DNA from: Candidatus Bipolaricaulota bacterium
GTDB lineage: Bacteria > Bipolaricaulota > Bipolaricaulia > RBG-16-55-9 > DRXL01
NCBI GenBank assembly: GCA_938091745.1
Contig: CALLJK010000009.1
Location: forward strand, 30,844-94,843
Direction: 5' to 3'
Length of the DNA: 64,000 nt
Both the position numbers and the translations under genes were made by a program. The notes beneath the pieces are model-generated. The model ran no database searches. It was given only the letters and a program-made list of their open reading frames with translations, and was not told where the DNA came from. Below are positions 50,401-57,405 of this stretch, piece after piece (the first letter of the stretch is position 1; every line of letters starts with the position of its first letter).

Positions 50401-51387
50401 AAGCGTTGTCCCAGGGGTTGCGGCTGTGGGCGTGACGGACGTGTCGAGCGAGAGCTTTCCCAAAGTATCGCGAACTTGAATATTGAGGGTGATCGCGCCG
50501 ATGTCGGCGTTAAATTTGTGCCCACTGCCGGAAGCCGCTTGCTGATAGGGCTGCAACGTCGTCGCACAGCTTCTCAGCCCGATGAACGTGTACTTGACGT
50601 AATCTGAAATGTTGCGTGCGTAGTTTGGCGGCGGGTTATGCGAGCCAATGCCCGTGAAATAGATTTGATCACTATAAGGTGTTGCTCGAATACTGTTGAG
50701 CGCGACTTCCGTGCGGACTAAACGCAGACACGTAGGGTCGAAGCTCGGGTTGCTGACGGGCTGAAGCCAGACATCTTCGACGGCTTCAGGGCCGGCTCCT
50801 ACAGCGCCCAGATCAAAGCCCGTAATCGTAACCGTGACGAGCTGCCCGACGCCGATCTGGCCCGAAGTGGGTTCGATGGTCATCGAGCCATCAGCGGGCA
50901 AGATTTTGCTGGAACTTAAAGCCGAAGCGCTCTTCGTTTGTAATGTTGCGTTCTGCGCTGCGCCGCAACTGTTCTCGGATGTTGCCCACACGGTGTACGG
51001 GTACGAAATATCCGTTGTGCTGGGGTAGACGACGTGCCAGTAGAGCGTTCGCGCAGCACCGGCGGGAAGATTGCCCAAGAAGCGCGTCGCTTCGCTTGCA
51101 GAGCCGAGCATCTGCAAGCTTTGTCCTCCGGCATCATCGAAGGTGCCGGGGGTCGTGCCGTTGCCGAGGAAGACTGTGACGTTCTTAAGAACTGTCGAGC
51201 CGGAGTTCTGCACTCTCACAGAGAGCGTGGCGACTCGCGGCCCATCGGGGGCGACTAAGGCGAACGGGCTGGACGTGATCGTGATCACTAATGGGCAGTC
51301 CGCGTAGACAGGACGTTCTGGGATCGCGCTAGACAACAGGACAGAGAGTACGCTTACAAGAGCGAGCAGGCAAATCTGTCGGCGCAT
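47410..51387 (-). CDS. Giant DUF11-repeat surface protein with dockerin-like domain and C-terminal sorting-like tail
   Basis: 1325 residues. A signal peptide (about 1-29) is followed by a beta N-terminal region. About six DUF11-type Ig-like repeats come next (each with SPGDxLxYxIxxxNxG and SDxxDPNTTL), three of them preceded by Ca-binding-like loops such as DLDGDGQPSPGD. A dockerin-like domain follows (about 1149-1215) with two half-repeats, GDVDSNGLVEDTDAQLVARA and ADVAPPFGVLDARDVTRISE. The last 100 residues, with VFNLAGKAVF and LANGVYLYVL, resemble FlgD-Ig/type-IX sorting tails. A close tail occurs in the 52002 gene. ATG at 51387 follows GAGGTG. First gene of the operon. Confidence 0.82.
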   Translation of the reverse strand: MRRQICLLALVSVLSVLLSSAIPERPVYADCPLVITITSSPFALVAPDGPRVATLSVRVQNSGSTVLKNVTVFLGNGTTPGTFDDAGGQSLQMLGSASEATRFLGNLPAGAARTLYWHVVYPSTTDISYPYTVWATSENSCGAAQNATLQTKSASALSSSKILPADGSMTIEPTSGQIGVGQLVTVTITGFDLGAVGAGPEAVEDVWLQPVSNPSFDPTCLRLVRTEVALNSIRATPYSDQIYFTGIGSHNPPPNYARNISDYVKYTFIGLRSCATTLQPYQQAASGSGHKFNADIGAITLNIQVRDTLGKLSLDTSVTPTAATPGTTLTYSIAYGNTGGAPIGDPTSGSSVVITDILPLEITYVAGSSTCSAQCLKLWSTDGGTTFVAAEPLSAASVTALRWVILEPIPAGQNPAGTVGFQATATSADTVCNTAQGTFSSASVVASDTACANSATDIELALSGPTTVLPGGSLNFILSYHNAGPSVAEDVQITLTLPDGTQFVSASAAPTSNSGQTVTFVMGSLAPGQGGSLSVQVAVLSSVPTGTPLTTIAQATTNSPETNTANNSASLTTTVGTATHSPQLRAILTATLVEDTPPLGASPGDTLEYSATITNTGPVAATGVVFRFTPDPNTTLVENSVTTTAGTITMHSQIRVDLGTLAPHISATVQWRVRIKNSFPQGTVSIRAQGLVSSNERPDEPTDDPTTLTPHDPTELFVSTAPFLKAQKTYSIFNDLDGDGQPSPGDILKYTITVTNVGRENAGSVILSDALDPNVTLVIGSVTTTQGAVLFGNAENDRFVQVNLGTLTGNGQSATVTFRVGVNAPLPGGVTSIANRALASSDNAPSFVSDDPTTLAVDDPTITVVTEQPYVLVSMRDFLKIDADGNGLPSPGDTLSYHIELINIGNADATNVFLSDTPDLNTTLIVGSVRASVGTVQTGNSVGDSSVGILIDRIPRAGGIATVSFDVAIKESLPSSVVSISNQALVNVPGVGSTGSDDPDTPALGDATKTAIAAAPLVHFTKDVFLVYDTDHSGTISPGDVIEYTLTLINNGTRDASDILLSDTFDPNTRLVGGSASPTISTNLGTIGAFGGQKRTSFRVRINNPVPSDTFTISNQAQISGSNIAAQYSDDPRTPTPNDATLVALGSSFLLCGDVDSNGLVEDTDAQLVARAILGALELTEAQRLAADVAPPFGVLDARDVTRISEIARGYRAYCPPLDARTSQATPLQSHAPVTLERAEHRSRGHTILFRADGSGITEISVQVFNLAGKAVFVSEWQKGTELHWLALTEDGRFLANGVYLYVLSVRGADGSLVRSRIQKLVILR

Positions 51388-51427
51388 AGCACCTCGCTTT
51401 ACCGTGCTGCAGTTCGATGATGCTGCG

Positions 51428-51448
51428 GTGCTGCAGTTCCTGCAGCAC
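51428..51448. repeat. Perfect hairpin in the leader of the DUF11/dockerin operon
   Basis: GTGCTGCAG, loop TTC, CTGCAGCAC: nine-base perfect arms about 40 bases upstream of the start codon, flanked by further CTGCAG-like copies. It may be an mRNA-stabilising or regulatory stem. Confidence 0.5.
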
Positions 51449-51726
51449 TTCGGCACGGCAGCACCTATACACTGATTGTACGAGTCAGCGTGCTGGGCAA
51501 CGGTGTCTGAGGTCTAGGTGTGGGCGCGACTTCTTCCGCCCGACGACGGACGCCTGGGGCAACTCCAGACAGACATAGGTCCGCGAGGTAGCTTGAATCA
51601 CGAAAAGCACAGGGCGATCATGAATTTATTTCTGTGCTTTCCGTGGCTCACTTCCGTGTCCTCCGTGATTCCAGACCCTTGATCTGATACAATAAAACAA
51701 ATCTCAGACTGAGGAGCGGACGCCCT
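51449..51726. other. Intergenic region between the dockerin operon and the 51727 gene
   Basis: Holds the dispersed repeat at 51595-51671 and otherwise nothing recognisable. A TACAAT on the minus strand near 51482-51477 is a candidate -10 for the dockerin operon, but no convincing -35 accompanies it. Confidence 0.35.
51595..51671. repeat. Dispersed inverted repeat, copy 2 (77 bp)
   Basis: Begins GAATCACGAAAAGCACAG and ends CTCCGTGATTC. The sequence and internal pairing match the 93-bp element at 43988, with a shorter centre. Confidence 0.82.
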
Positions 51727-51942
51727 ATGGGTGAATTGGTCTTTGCAGTGATCATCTTAATCAGTGCGGTGATCGGCTTTATTGGGCTGGGGTATATGGT
51801 CTTTTCGCCGCCCACAGCCCCGAAGGTCTTTCTCATCGCAGGGATTATTGCGATGATCGGGTTTTTGGGGTATGCCGTCTCGCGCGTGCGCGCCGAAAAA
51901 CGAGCGCAGAGCTCCAGCAATCCGGGGGAGCGCAAGAGCTAG
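51727..51942 (+). CDS. Small two-helix membrane protein
   Basis: 71 residues with two hydrophobic helices (about 4-26 and 33-52) and a short basic cytosolic tail. A GAGGAG-like site lies 12-15 bases before the ATG. No family recognised; orientation with the basic tail inside is likely. It stands alone between a dispersed repeat and the broken beta-helix gene. Confidence 0.55.
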   Translation: MGELVFAVIILISAVIGFIGLGYMVFSPPTAPKVFLIAGIIAMIGFLGYAVSRVRAEKRAQSSSNPGERKS

Positions 51943-52001
51943 AAGCAAAGGGCACGGAATGGCGACCTTCCGTGCCCCTGTGAGTATCTGCTTGCTCTCT
52001 T

Positions 52002-54143
52002 CTATCTCACGATAACGAGCTTTCTGATCTCGCTGACGTACTCCCGCCCATCGTACCCTCGCACACGTACGATGCAGAGATAGACGCCATTGGACAATAG
52101 CTGCCCGGAGCTGTCCATAGCTGGCAGGGTCAGCGTTGTAGTATTGCTGGCTTGGTTCATCAGTTGCCTGCCATTTAGGTCGAAGAGCTGAAGCTGCACA
52201 GAGGCAATGCCCTCCCCACGAGCCTCGACGAGCACCCGATCCCCCTGAAGCTCCGCTTGAATGCTCTCTACTCGTAATGGCACAAGCAGCCGCGGCTCAC
52301 TGGCCGTCGTCAACGTCCCGCAGTCCAGAGTAGTATTAAAATACGGTTGCGTAGCTGTTATGGGGAACGGCCCTGCTGCTGGCCCTCGGACGGTCACCGT
52401 GAAGGTTCGAGAGGAGCGATTGTTGATCGTCCTTGGTAGGGATGGGCTGATCCTGACGTATAGTAAAGGGTTCATCTGCTTGAGGGGTGATGGCAGTTAC
52501 GGTTCTCCCGGCACCACTGTTGTTCCTGACTGTTACACGGATAGTAGCTTGTTGATTGGCTCTGCTGAACGCAATCCTTGCTGGTGAGGAGGTCGCGGTC
52601 ACGCCCTGGCAGACTGGGGCTAAGTTGAATGTCGCGATGCAGGTCTTATTGGCATTCATGGTGACTTGGCCGTCGGTACAATCAAGGTCGCCGCTCCAAC
52701 CCGCAAAGACGGAACCAGGATCAGGAGTGGCTGTCAGGTTCACGATAGTATCTAGATCATAGCCCTGTTCGCAGTCTGTGCCACAGTTGATACCTTCTAA
52801 ATCGCTGATGACTGTTCCGCTCCCGGTCCCATTCTTGGTCACCGTCAGCGTGAATCCTTCTCTCTCGAAAGCCCCGATGTCGCACTGTGCTCTTTGGGGG
52901 CGTATCACGCCGCGCTGGTCAGTAGTAACTAAGTTACCATCTGTGTCAGTGCAGTTTGCGAGAGGGATGGCATCAATAGCTGGGCTATCGGGCAGCAGCG
53001 CATGAGTCTGAGTGGGACCACCGTTGTCCTGAAGCGGGTTAAGGAGTGGATCGGTGTTGGGAAGATCTGCGGGATGGGTCAAGTTGCAGGTATGATCGCT
53101 GCTTAGGTTATAACCTTGCGAGGTGATTTCTACGTAGTTAACACAGTTTCTACCTGAAGGATTGCTTATAATAGAGTTTTTCACTCTAACTGTTCCTTGG
53201 TTAAAGAGGCCACTGCCCAAATATGCAGAGTTACCTGCGGTCGTGCTATGGCTAATTCTCAACATCCCCGTGTTGTAAATGCCACCACCTTGGCGCGCTG
53301 AGTTCCCAGAAATGGTGCTGTTGTTGAGCGTCACGGATATTCCTGGAAAAGGAGCAGGTGCAGAGGTAGTGGCGGCAATGGCCCCTCCTACTACTCCAGC
53401 AGAATTGTCAGAGAAGGTGGTATCGTTAATTGTTAGTAATCCCCAATCCCAAATGAACACGCCACCACCTGACCAGCCAGCAGTATTGCCTAAGAATCTG
53501 CTCTTATCAATAATCACTATGCCCCCCCCAGAACTGAAGACCCCACCGCCTCCACCAAGGGCGGAATTATTCGAGACAGTACTGTTCCTAATAGTCAATA
53601 CGGCAAAGTCGAGGTTAGCGATGCCTCCACCACACAGTCAGTCGAATTGCCTGAAACTGCGCTGTTATTAATAGCCAGAATGCCTCTATTAGCAATTCCA
53701 CCGCCTGGACAGAGCTTGCCATTTCGCACTGTCAGATCATTCAATGTCAGGTACCCCGGATTTCAACATGAAAGATTCGGAAGCTAGGTGTGCCATCCTC
53801 TGAACTTCGCTCAATGATCGCGCCGTTGCCGTTGATCGTAATCGTGCTTGTGATCGAGGGTAGACCATTTGGCCCGTCAGTGGTGTTGTTAACAGCAGTC
53901 AAAGTGTAGGTGCCCCCCCCCCAGCACAATCGTATCCGCCCCTGGGTTCGTAACTTCATTATTAGCTGCATTGATTGCAGCGATTAGGGCATTCACGTCC
54001 CCAGCCGGAACATTGAACGTCGCTGCATACGCTGGTGATAAACTGGTGATTATGATAATTAAGAGCACCATTAAGAGCACCGCGACGACGAGAACGCCCT
54101 TCAGACCTAAGCCGAACCGATACTGCCCGAATTGGCGGTTCAT
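52002..54143 (-). pseudogene. Frameshifted beta-helix surface protein with C-terminal sorting-like tail
   Basis: Five reading-frame segments join into one protein. The first has a signal peptide and ATFNVPAGDVNALIAAINAAN (54143 to about 53913). A beta-helix region with repeated GGGI and NSTxSGNSA rungs follows. Then come a choice-of-anchor-Q style ending (LLPDSPAIDAI, GAFE), a bacterial Ig-like TVTKNGTGSGTV/FAGWSGD module, and a tail RQLMNQASNTTTL...LSNGVYLCIVRV close to that of the 47410 gene. Shifts occur at the G10 tract (53913-53922), near 53757 (GGGG), near 53625 (TGTGTGG) and near 52440. One gene product of about 710 residues is implied. It could be decaying, phase variable, or affected by read errors. 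Confidence 0.7.
53913..53922 (-). repeat. Homopolymer of ten G (coding strand) at a frame break
   Basis: The upstream frame ends shortly after this tract (LGGGHLHFDCC stop), while with nine or twelve G the frame continues as GGGTYTLTAVNN into the beta-helix. It is therefore a candidate slippage site for phase variation, or a sequencing problem. Confidence 0.6.
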
Positions 54144-54312
54144 TTTTTCTGCCCCCTCTGTTTTTAGATTTGGGTTTCTGTGATGAGAATCCCTTCTTTC
54201 TTCAGCCCGTGGGCCTGAGGGGGCAAGTGGGTGGGTCTTGCGGCGAAGACACTGCGCCTGTCTCCGCAGGCCCCGCGAGCGAACCTCCTCTGAACGCCCA
54301 CGACCGGGCCTT
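54144..54312 (-). ncRNA. Structured leader or small RNA upstream of the beta-helix gene
   Basis: From the predicted start (about 54312) to the ATG there are about 169 bases without a reading frame but rich in pairing. A long-range stem joins GCCCG..UGGGC near the 5' side (54308-54295) with GCCCACGGGC (54215-54206). Inside are the hairpins CUGCG..CGCAG and GUCUU..AAGAC and a GAGG..CCUC pairing. The layout of closing stem, open middle and GC-rich apical stem is reminiscent of 6S RNA or a riboswitch, but no known class is recognised. Confidence 0.4.
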
Positions 54313-54318
54313 GAGCAA

Positions 54319-54348
54319 ATCATAGCATAACGATAAGCCGCTTGTCAA
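54319..54348 (-). promoter_or_regulatory. Strong promoter for the structured leader and beta-helix gene
   Basis: TTGACA (54348-54343) and TATGAT (54324-54319) are spaced by 18 bp on the minus strand. Confidence 0.7.
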
Positions 54349-54440
54349 GAGGGGTTTTCGTGATTTACAGCAGAAATTGGGATGATATTCGTCATAGTAA
54401 AGCTGTATCAGATTTGGGCGATGGAATCAGGCCAGAAAGG
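54349..54440. other. Short intergenic stretch between divergent promoters
   Basis: About 90 bases of moderately AT-rich sequence between the minus-strand leader promoter and the plus-strand DUF433 promoter. No gene or clear operator is visible. Confidence 0.3.
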
Positions 54441-54469
54441 TTGCGACTCCCTCATAAAAGGCTTACAAT
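54441..54469 (+). promoter_or_regulatory. Promoter of the DUF433/PIN-like pair
   Basis: TTGCGA (54441-54446) and TACAAT (54464-54469) are spaced by 17 bp. The ATG at 54488 follows after about 12 bases with a GGTGATT ribosome site. Confidence 0.5.
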
Positions 54470-54487
54470 CTCTTGCGGTGATTGATT

Positions 54488-54778
54488 ATGGCTGCTGCAC
54501 AACTCAAGACGGTTCATCCTTATATCACAAGGCGTAAGAACTACTGTGGTGGGGAGCCCATTATCAAAGGCACAAAATTCCCCGTCCGTTCGGTTGTAAC
54601 CTATGTGCTGCACCAGGGAATGACTCCAGAGGAGCTAGTCGCGCTCTTCCCGCATCTAACTCTTGCCCAAGTCTACGATGCTCTTTCGTACTACTACGAC
54701 CACAAAGAAGAAATGGACCAAATTCTCACGAAAAACACGGAAGAGTATTGGCAAACTAAACTGAAGACCGCACCCTAA
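54488..54778 (+). CDS. DUF433 antitoxin
   Basis: The 96-residue protein has the DUF433 pattern: YITRRKNYCGGEPIIKGTKFPVRSVVTYVLHQGMTPEEL followed by the helix-turn-helix-like FPHLTLAQVYDALSYYYDHKEE. DUF433 proteins are antitoxins paired with DUF5615 PIN-like toxins, which is exactly the next gene, 3 bp downstream. ATG at 54488 is preferred over the TTG two codons upstream. Confidence 0.87.
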   Translation: MAAAQLKTVHPYITRRKNYCGGEPIIKGTKFPVRSVVTYVLHQGMTPEELVALFPHLTLAQVYDALSYYYDHKEEMDQILTKNTEEYWQTKLKTAP

Positions 54779-54781
54779 GCG

Positions 54782-55135
54782 ATGTCTGCAATCGCTCTCT
54801 ATCTTGATGAGGATGTGCATCCAACGCTTGCAGCTATTCTCCGTGAACGCGGTTTCGATGTACTCACGGCTTCGGAAGCAGGGATGCTGGGGAAAAGCGA
54901 TCCAGAGCAGTTAGAGTTTGCAGTTCGCCAAGGCCGAGCTGTCCTCACTCATAACATTCGGGATTACGTGCAACTGGCACGTCAATATGCTGAACAAAAC
55001 CGTACTCACGCTGGAATTATCGTCTCGGATCAATTGCCCTTGAGAGTGCTGTTACGTCGAACTCTCAAGCTGCTTGCAGCACTCTCCGCGGAAGAGATGA
55101 CTAATCGCTTTGAATGGTTGAGCACTTATCGATAA
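54782..55135 (+). CDS. DUF5615 PIN-like toxin
   Basis: The 117-residue PIN-like (Mut7-C related) protein starts ALYLDEDVHPTLAAILRERGFDV with the acidic LDEDV metal-binding motif. It continues with AVLTHNIRDYVQLARQY, which has the usual HNxxDF-like motif. This is probably an RNase toxin neutralised by the DUF433 protein upstream; the two genes form one operon. Convergent with the acyl-CoA synthetase gene, 7 bp apart. Confidence 0.85.
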   Translation: MSAIALYLDEDVHPTLAAILRERGFDVLTASEAGMLGKSDPEQLEFAVRQGRAVLTHNIRDYVQLARQYAEQNRTHAGIIVSDQLPLRVLLRRTLKLLAALSAEEMTNRFEWLSTYR

Positions 55136-55142
55136 GGATTAG

Positions 55143-56669
55143 CTATTCTCGTCCCCGCAGCACGTACTTCTGAATCTTCCCTGATGCGGTCTTAGGAAGC
55201 TCTTTCACAAACTCGATCTCCCGGGGGTGCTTGTATGCTGCTAATTCTCTGAGACAGTGCTGGCGAATCTCTTCAGCGAGAGCTTCTGAGGGTGCGTAGC
55301 CCGCTTTGAGCACAATGTACGCTTTGACCGTCTCGCCCTTGCGCTCGTCGGGAATCCCTACGACGGCACACTCGGCAACAGCAGGGTGCTCATACAAAAC
55401 ATGCTCGACTTCCTTAGGGAAGACTTTTACGCCACCGACGTTGATCATATCTTTGACGCGATCTACTATATAGTAATAGCCCTCTTCGTCAACGTAGGCT
55501 AAGTCTCCTGTGTGGAAGAAGCCCTCTTCATCTATCGCTTGCCGAGTCGCTTCGGGATTGTTGTGATAGCCCTTCATCACCATGGGGCCGCGCACACATA
55601 GCTCGCCGACTTGGCCCACGGGAAGGCGTCTATTGTTTTCGTCTACGATCTTGCACTCCGCGCCTTCGATGGGCCAGCCAATCGAGCCGATCTTGGGCTT
55701 AGGCGCTGCTAAATTCGTATGCGTCAACGGCGACGTCTCCGTCAGCCCGTAGCCCTCGTAGACCGTCACGCCGAGCTTCTTCTGTATCGCTTCAATGACG
55801 GGGACGGGCATCTTCGCGCCCCCAGAGCTGCAGAGCTTGAGCGAACTGAGGTCGTATTGCGTGACTTTCGGGTGGTTGAGCAGATCGATATACAGTGTAG
55901 GAACGCAGACCATGCTCGTTATTTTATGCTCTTGAATGAGCTGCATGGCGTGCTCGGCGTCCCAGCGCAGCATTGGGTAGATAGTCACGCCCATTGAGAG
56001 CGGGCTTAGCATCAGCACGGTCATCCCGGTGATGTGGAACATGGGGACGGGCACGAGCAGGCGCTCCCCCGCGCCTTTGGCTTGCATCAGTTTCATCACG
56101 GCTTGGATGTTGCTGCTCAAATTTTTGTGGGTGAGCAGGACGCCCTTGGGTTTTCCGGTTGTCCCTGACGTATAGGGCATGAGGGCCAAATCGTCGTCGT
56201 TGCGCTCCACAAACGTCGGAGGATGCTTGAGAAGCTCGTCAAAGTTCGGGTACGACGAGCCAGGGCCAACGACGAAGACCTTCAGGTCTTTCAGCTCTTC
56301 AGCAGCTTTGGCGACTTCTTCGAGCATGAAGACCGGGGCGATGATGAGCTTTGCCCCAGAATCTGTGACTTGATGGATGATCTCGCGCTTTTTGAGCGTA
56401 GGGTTCATGGGAGTTGGGACGCAGCCGGCTTTGAACCCGCCCCAGATAGAAATAACAAACTGGGGCAGGTTGGGCAGATAGACGGCGAAGCGATCTCCTG
56501 GGGCAAGCCCTAACGCTTTCAACCCTCCGGCGAATCGGCTTGTCCAGTCAGAAAGCTCTCTATACGAGATCGCTCGCGGGGGCACGGCGTTGGGGATGCC
56601 GGGGAAATAGACAGCTGTTCTCTCTGGGTATTGCTGCGCGGCGTGCTCAAAGAGATGGGCGACGTTCAT
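55143..56669 (-). CDS. Long-chain fatty acid-CoA ligase (AMP-binding enzyme)
   Basis: ANL-superfamily enzyme that activates fatty acids with ATP and CoA. Motif A3 YTSGTTGKPKG (166-176), the YGLTETSP motif, HTGDLAYVDEEGYYYIVDRVKD (ATP site and hinge) and the final catalytic lysine in KTASGKIQKYVLR are all present. The length of 508 is normal for medium/long-chain acyl-CoA synthetases. Chain length preference cannot be read. A GAGG site precedes the ATG. It lies 65 bp downstream of rbfA but is probably not functionally linked. Confidence 0.92.
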   Translation of the reverse strand: MNVAHLFEHAAQQYPERTAVYFPGIPNAVPPRAISYRELSDWTSRFAGGLKALGLAPGDRFAVYLPNLPQFVISIWGGFKAGCVPTPMNPTLKKREIIHQVTDSGAKLIIAPVFMLEEVAKAAEELKDLKVFVVGPGSSYPNFDELLKHPPTFVERNDDDLALMPYTSGTTGKPKGVLLTHKNLSSNIQAVMKLMQAKGAGERLLVPVPMFHITGMTVLMLSPLSMGVTIYPMLRWDAEHAMQLIQEHKITSMVCVPTLYIDLLNHPKVTQYDLSSLKLCSSGGAKMPVPVIEAIQKKLGVTVYEGYGLTETSPLTHTNLAAPKPKIGSIGWPIEGAECKIVDENNRRLPVGQVGELCVRGPMVMKGYHNNPEATRQAIDEEGFFHTGDLAYVDEEGYYYIVDRVKDMINVGGVKVFPKEVEHVLYEHPAVAECAVVGIPDERKGETVKAYIVLKAGYAPSEALAEEIRQHCLRELAAYKHPREIEFVKELPKTASGKIQKYVLRGRE

Positions 56670-56734
56670 AGCCAGACCTCCTCACGCTTTCGGCTGAGAG
56701 TATCATACTGCAAGAGCGTCAACGTAGGCAAAAT

Positions 56735-57073
56735 TTAAGGTTTTCTCCCAAGCAGCTCCTCAATGCGCTGTGCGCGACGCTCTGTTTCGTCCAGCTCAAA
56801 ATGCAGCTCTGGGGTGTGACGGATATGGAGGCGCTTGGCCAGCGCCGAACGCAAAAACCCCCGATGTTCTTGTAAAGCCTGCAGTGACTCTGTCTCCTCT
56901 TGGGAGTCGCCCAACACCCCAACGGAGACCCACGCATGACGGATATCTCTAGAAAGCTTGACAGCGAAGATCGTCACGCGCTCCAAGCGCGGGTCACGCG
57001 CCTCAAACTGCAAGATCTCGCTCAGTCTCTCATGGATCTCTGCTTGTAAGCGCTCTAAGCCCCAGCGGCTCAT
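56735..57073 (-). CDS. rbfA: Ribosome-binding factor A
   Basis: RbfA helps mature the 30S subunit and process 16S rRNA. The 112-residue KH-like protein has SEILQFEARDPRLERVTIFAVKLSRDIRHAWVSV and the LRSALAKRLHIRHTPELHFELDET segment typical of RbfA. It lies 2 bp after the DUF503 gene in the conserved infB-ylxP-rbfA order. Confidence 0.94.
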   Translation of the reverse strand: MSRWGLERLQAEIHERLSEILQFEARDPRLERVTIFAVKLSRDIRHAWVSVGVLGDSQEETESLQALQEHRGFLRSALAKRLHIRHTPELHFELDETERRAQRIEELLGRKP

Positions 57074-57075
57074 GA

Positions 57076-57357
57076 CTAGATAATCTCGATCTCGTAGTCT
57101 TCTACAGTAATATCTTTAAAATGCCCCACGGCTTCAACGAGCTTCCCCAAGAGCGCGTTGTTGACCCGCCCATCATTACAGACGATCGCTGCGCCAAGCA
57201 CAGCAGACTTCCAATCGTCTAGACGGTCGATTTCTGCAATGGATGCGTTGAACTTGCGGCGCAGTTGCGCGATGAGGCTCTGAAGGATATGGCGCTTTTC
57301 TTTGAGAGATGTCGGCTCATGTAAGCGCAAGGTCAGGCGCACCACCCCGATCTGCAT
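57076..57357 (-). CDS. DUF503 family protein (YlxP-like)
   Basis: The 93-residue protein matches YlxP/DUF503: VVRLTLRLHEPTSLKEKRHILQSLIAQLRRKFNASIAEIDRLDDWKSAVLGAAIVCND. It is a small ferredoxin-like fold commonly found between infB and rbfA, suggesting a ribosome-linked role that has not been defined. Spacing to infB is 48 bp and to rbfA 2 bp. Confidence 0.93.
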   Translation of the reverse strand: MQIGVVRLTLRLHEPTSLKEKRHILQSLIAQLRRKFNASIAEIDRLDDWKSAVLGAAIVCNDGRVNNALLGKLVEAVGHFKDITVEDYEIEII

Positions 57358-57405
57358 ATGACCACCCCCGGCTTAAACTGCCCTGCACTATAGCTCTTGA
57401 ACTTC

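Noticed and set aside
54782..55135. Classical VapC toxin
   Set aside because: The LDEDV start and DUF433 partner fit the DUF5615/Mut7-C PIN-like group rather than VapC proper.
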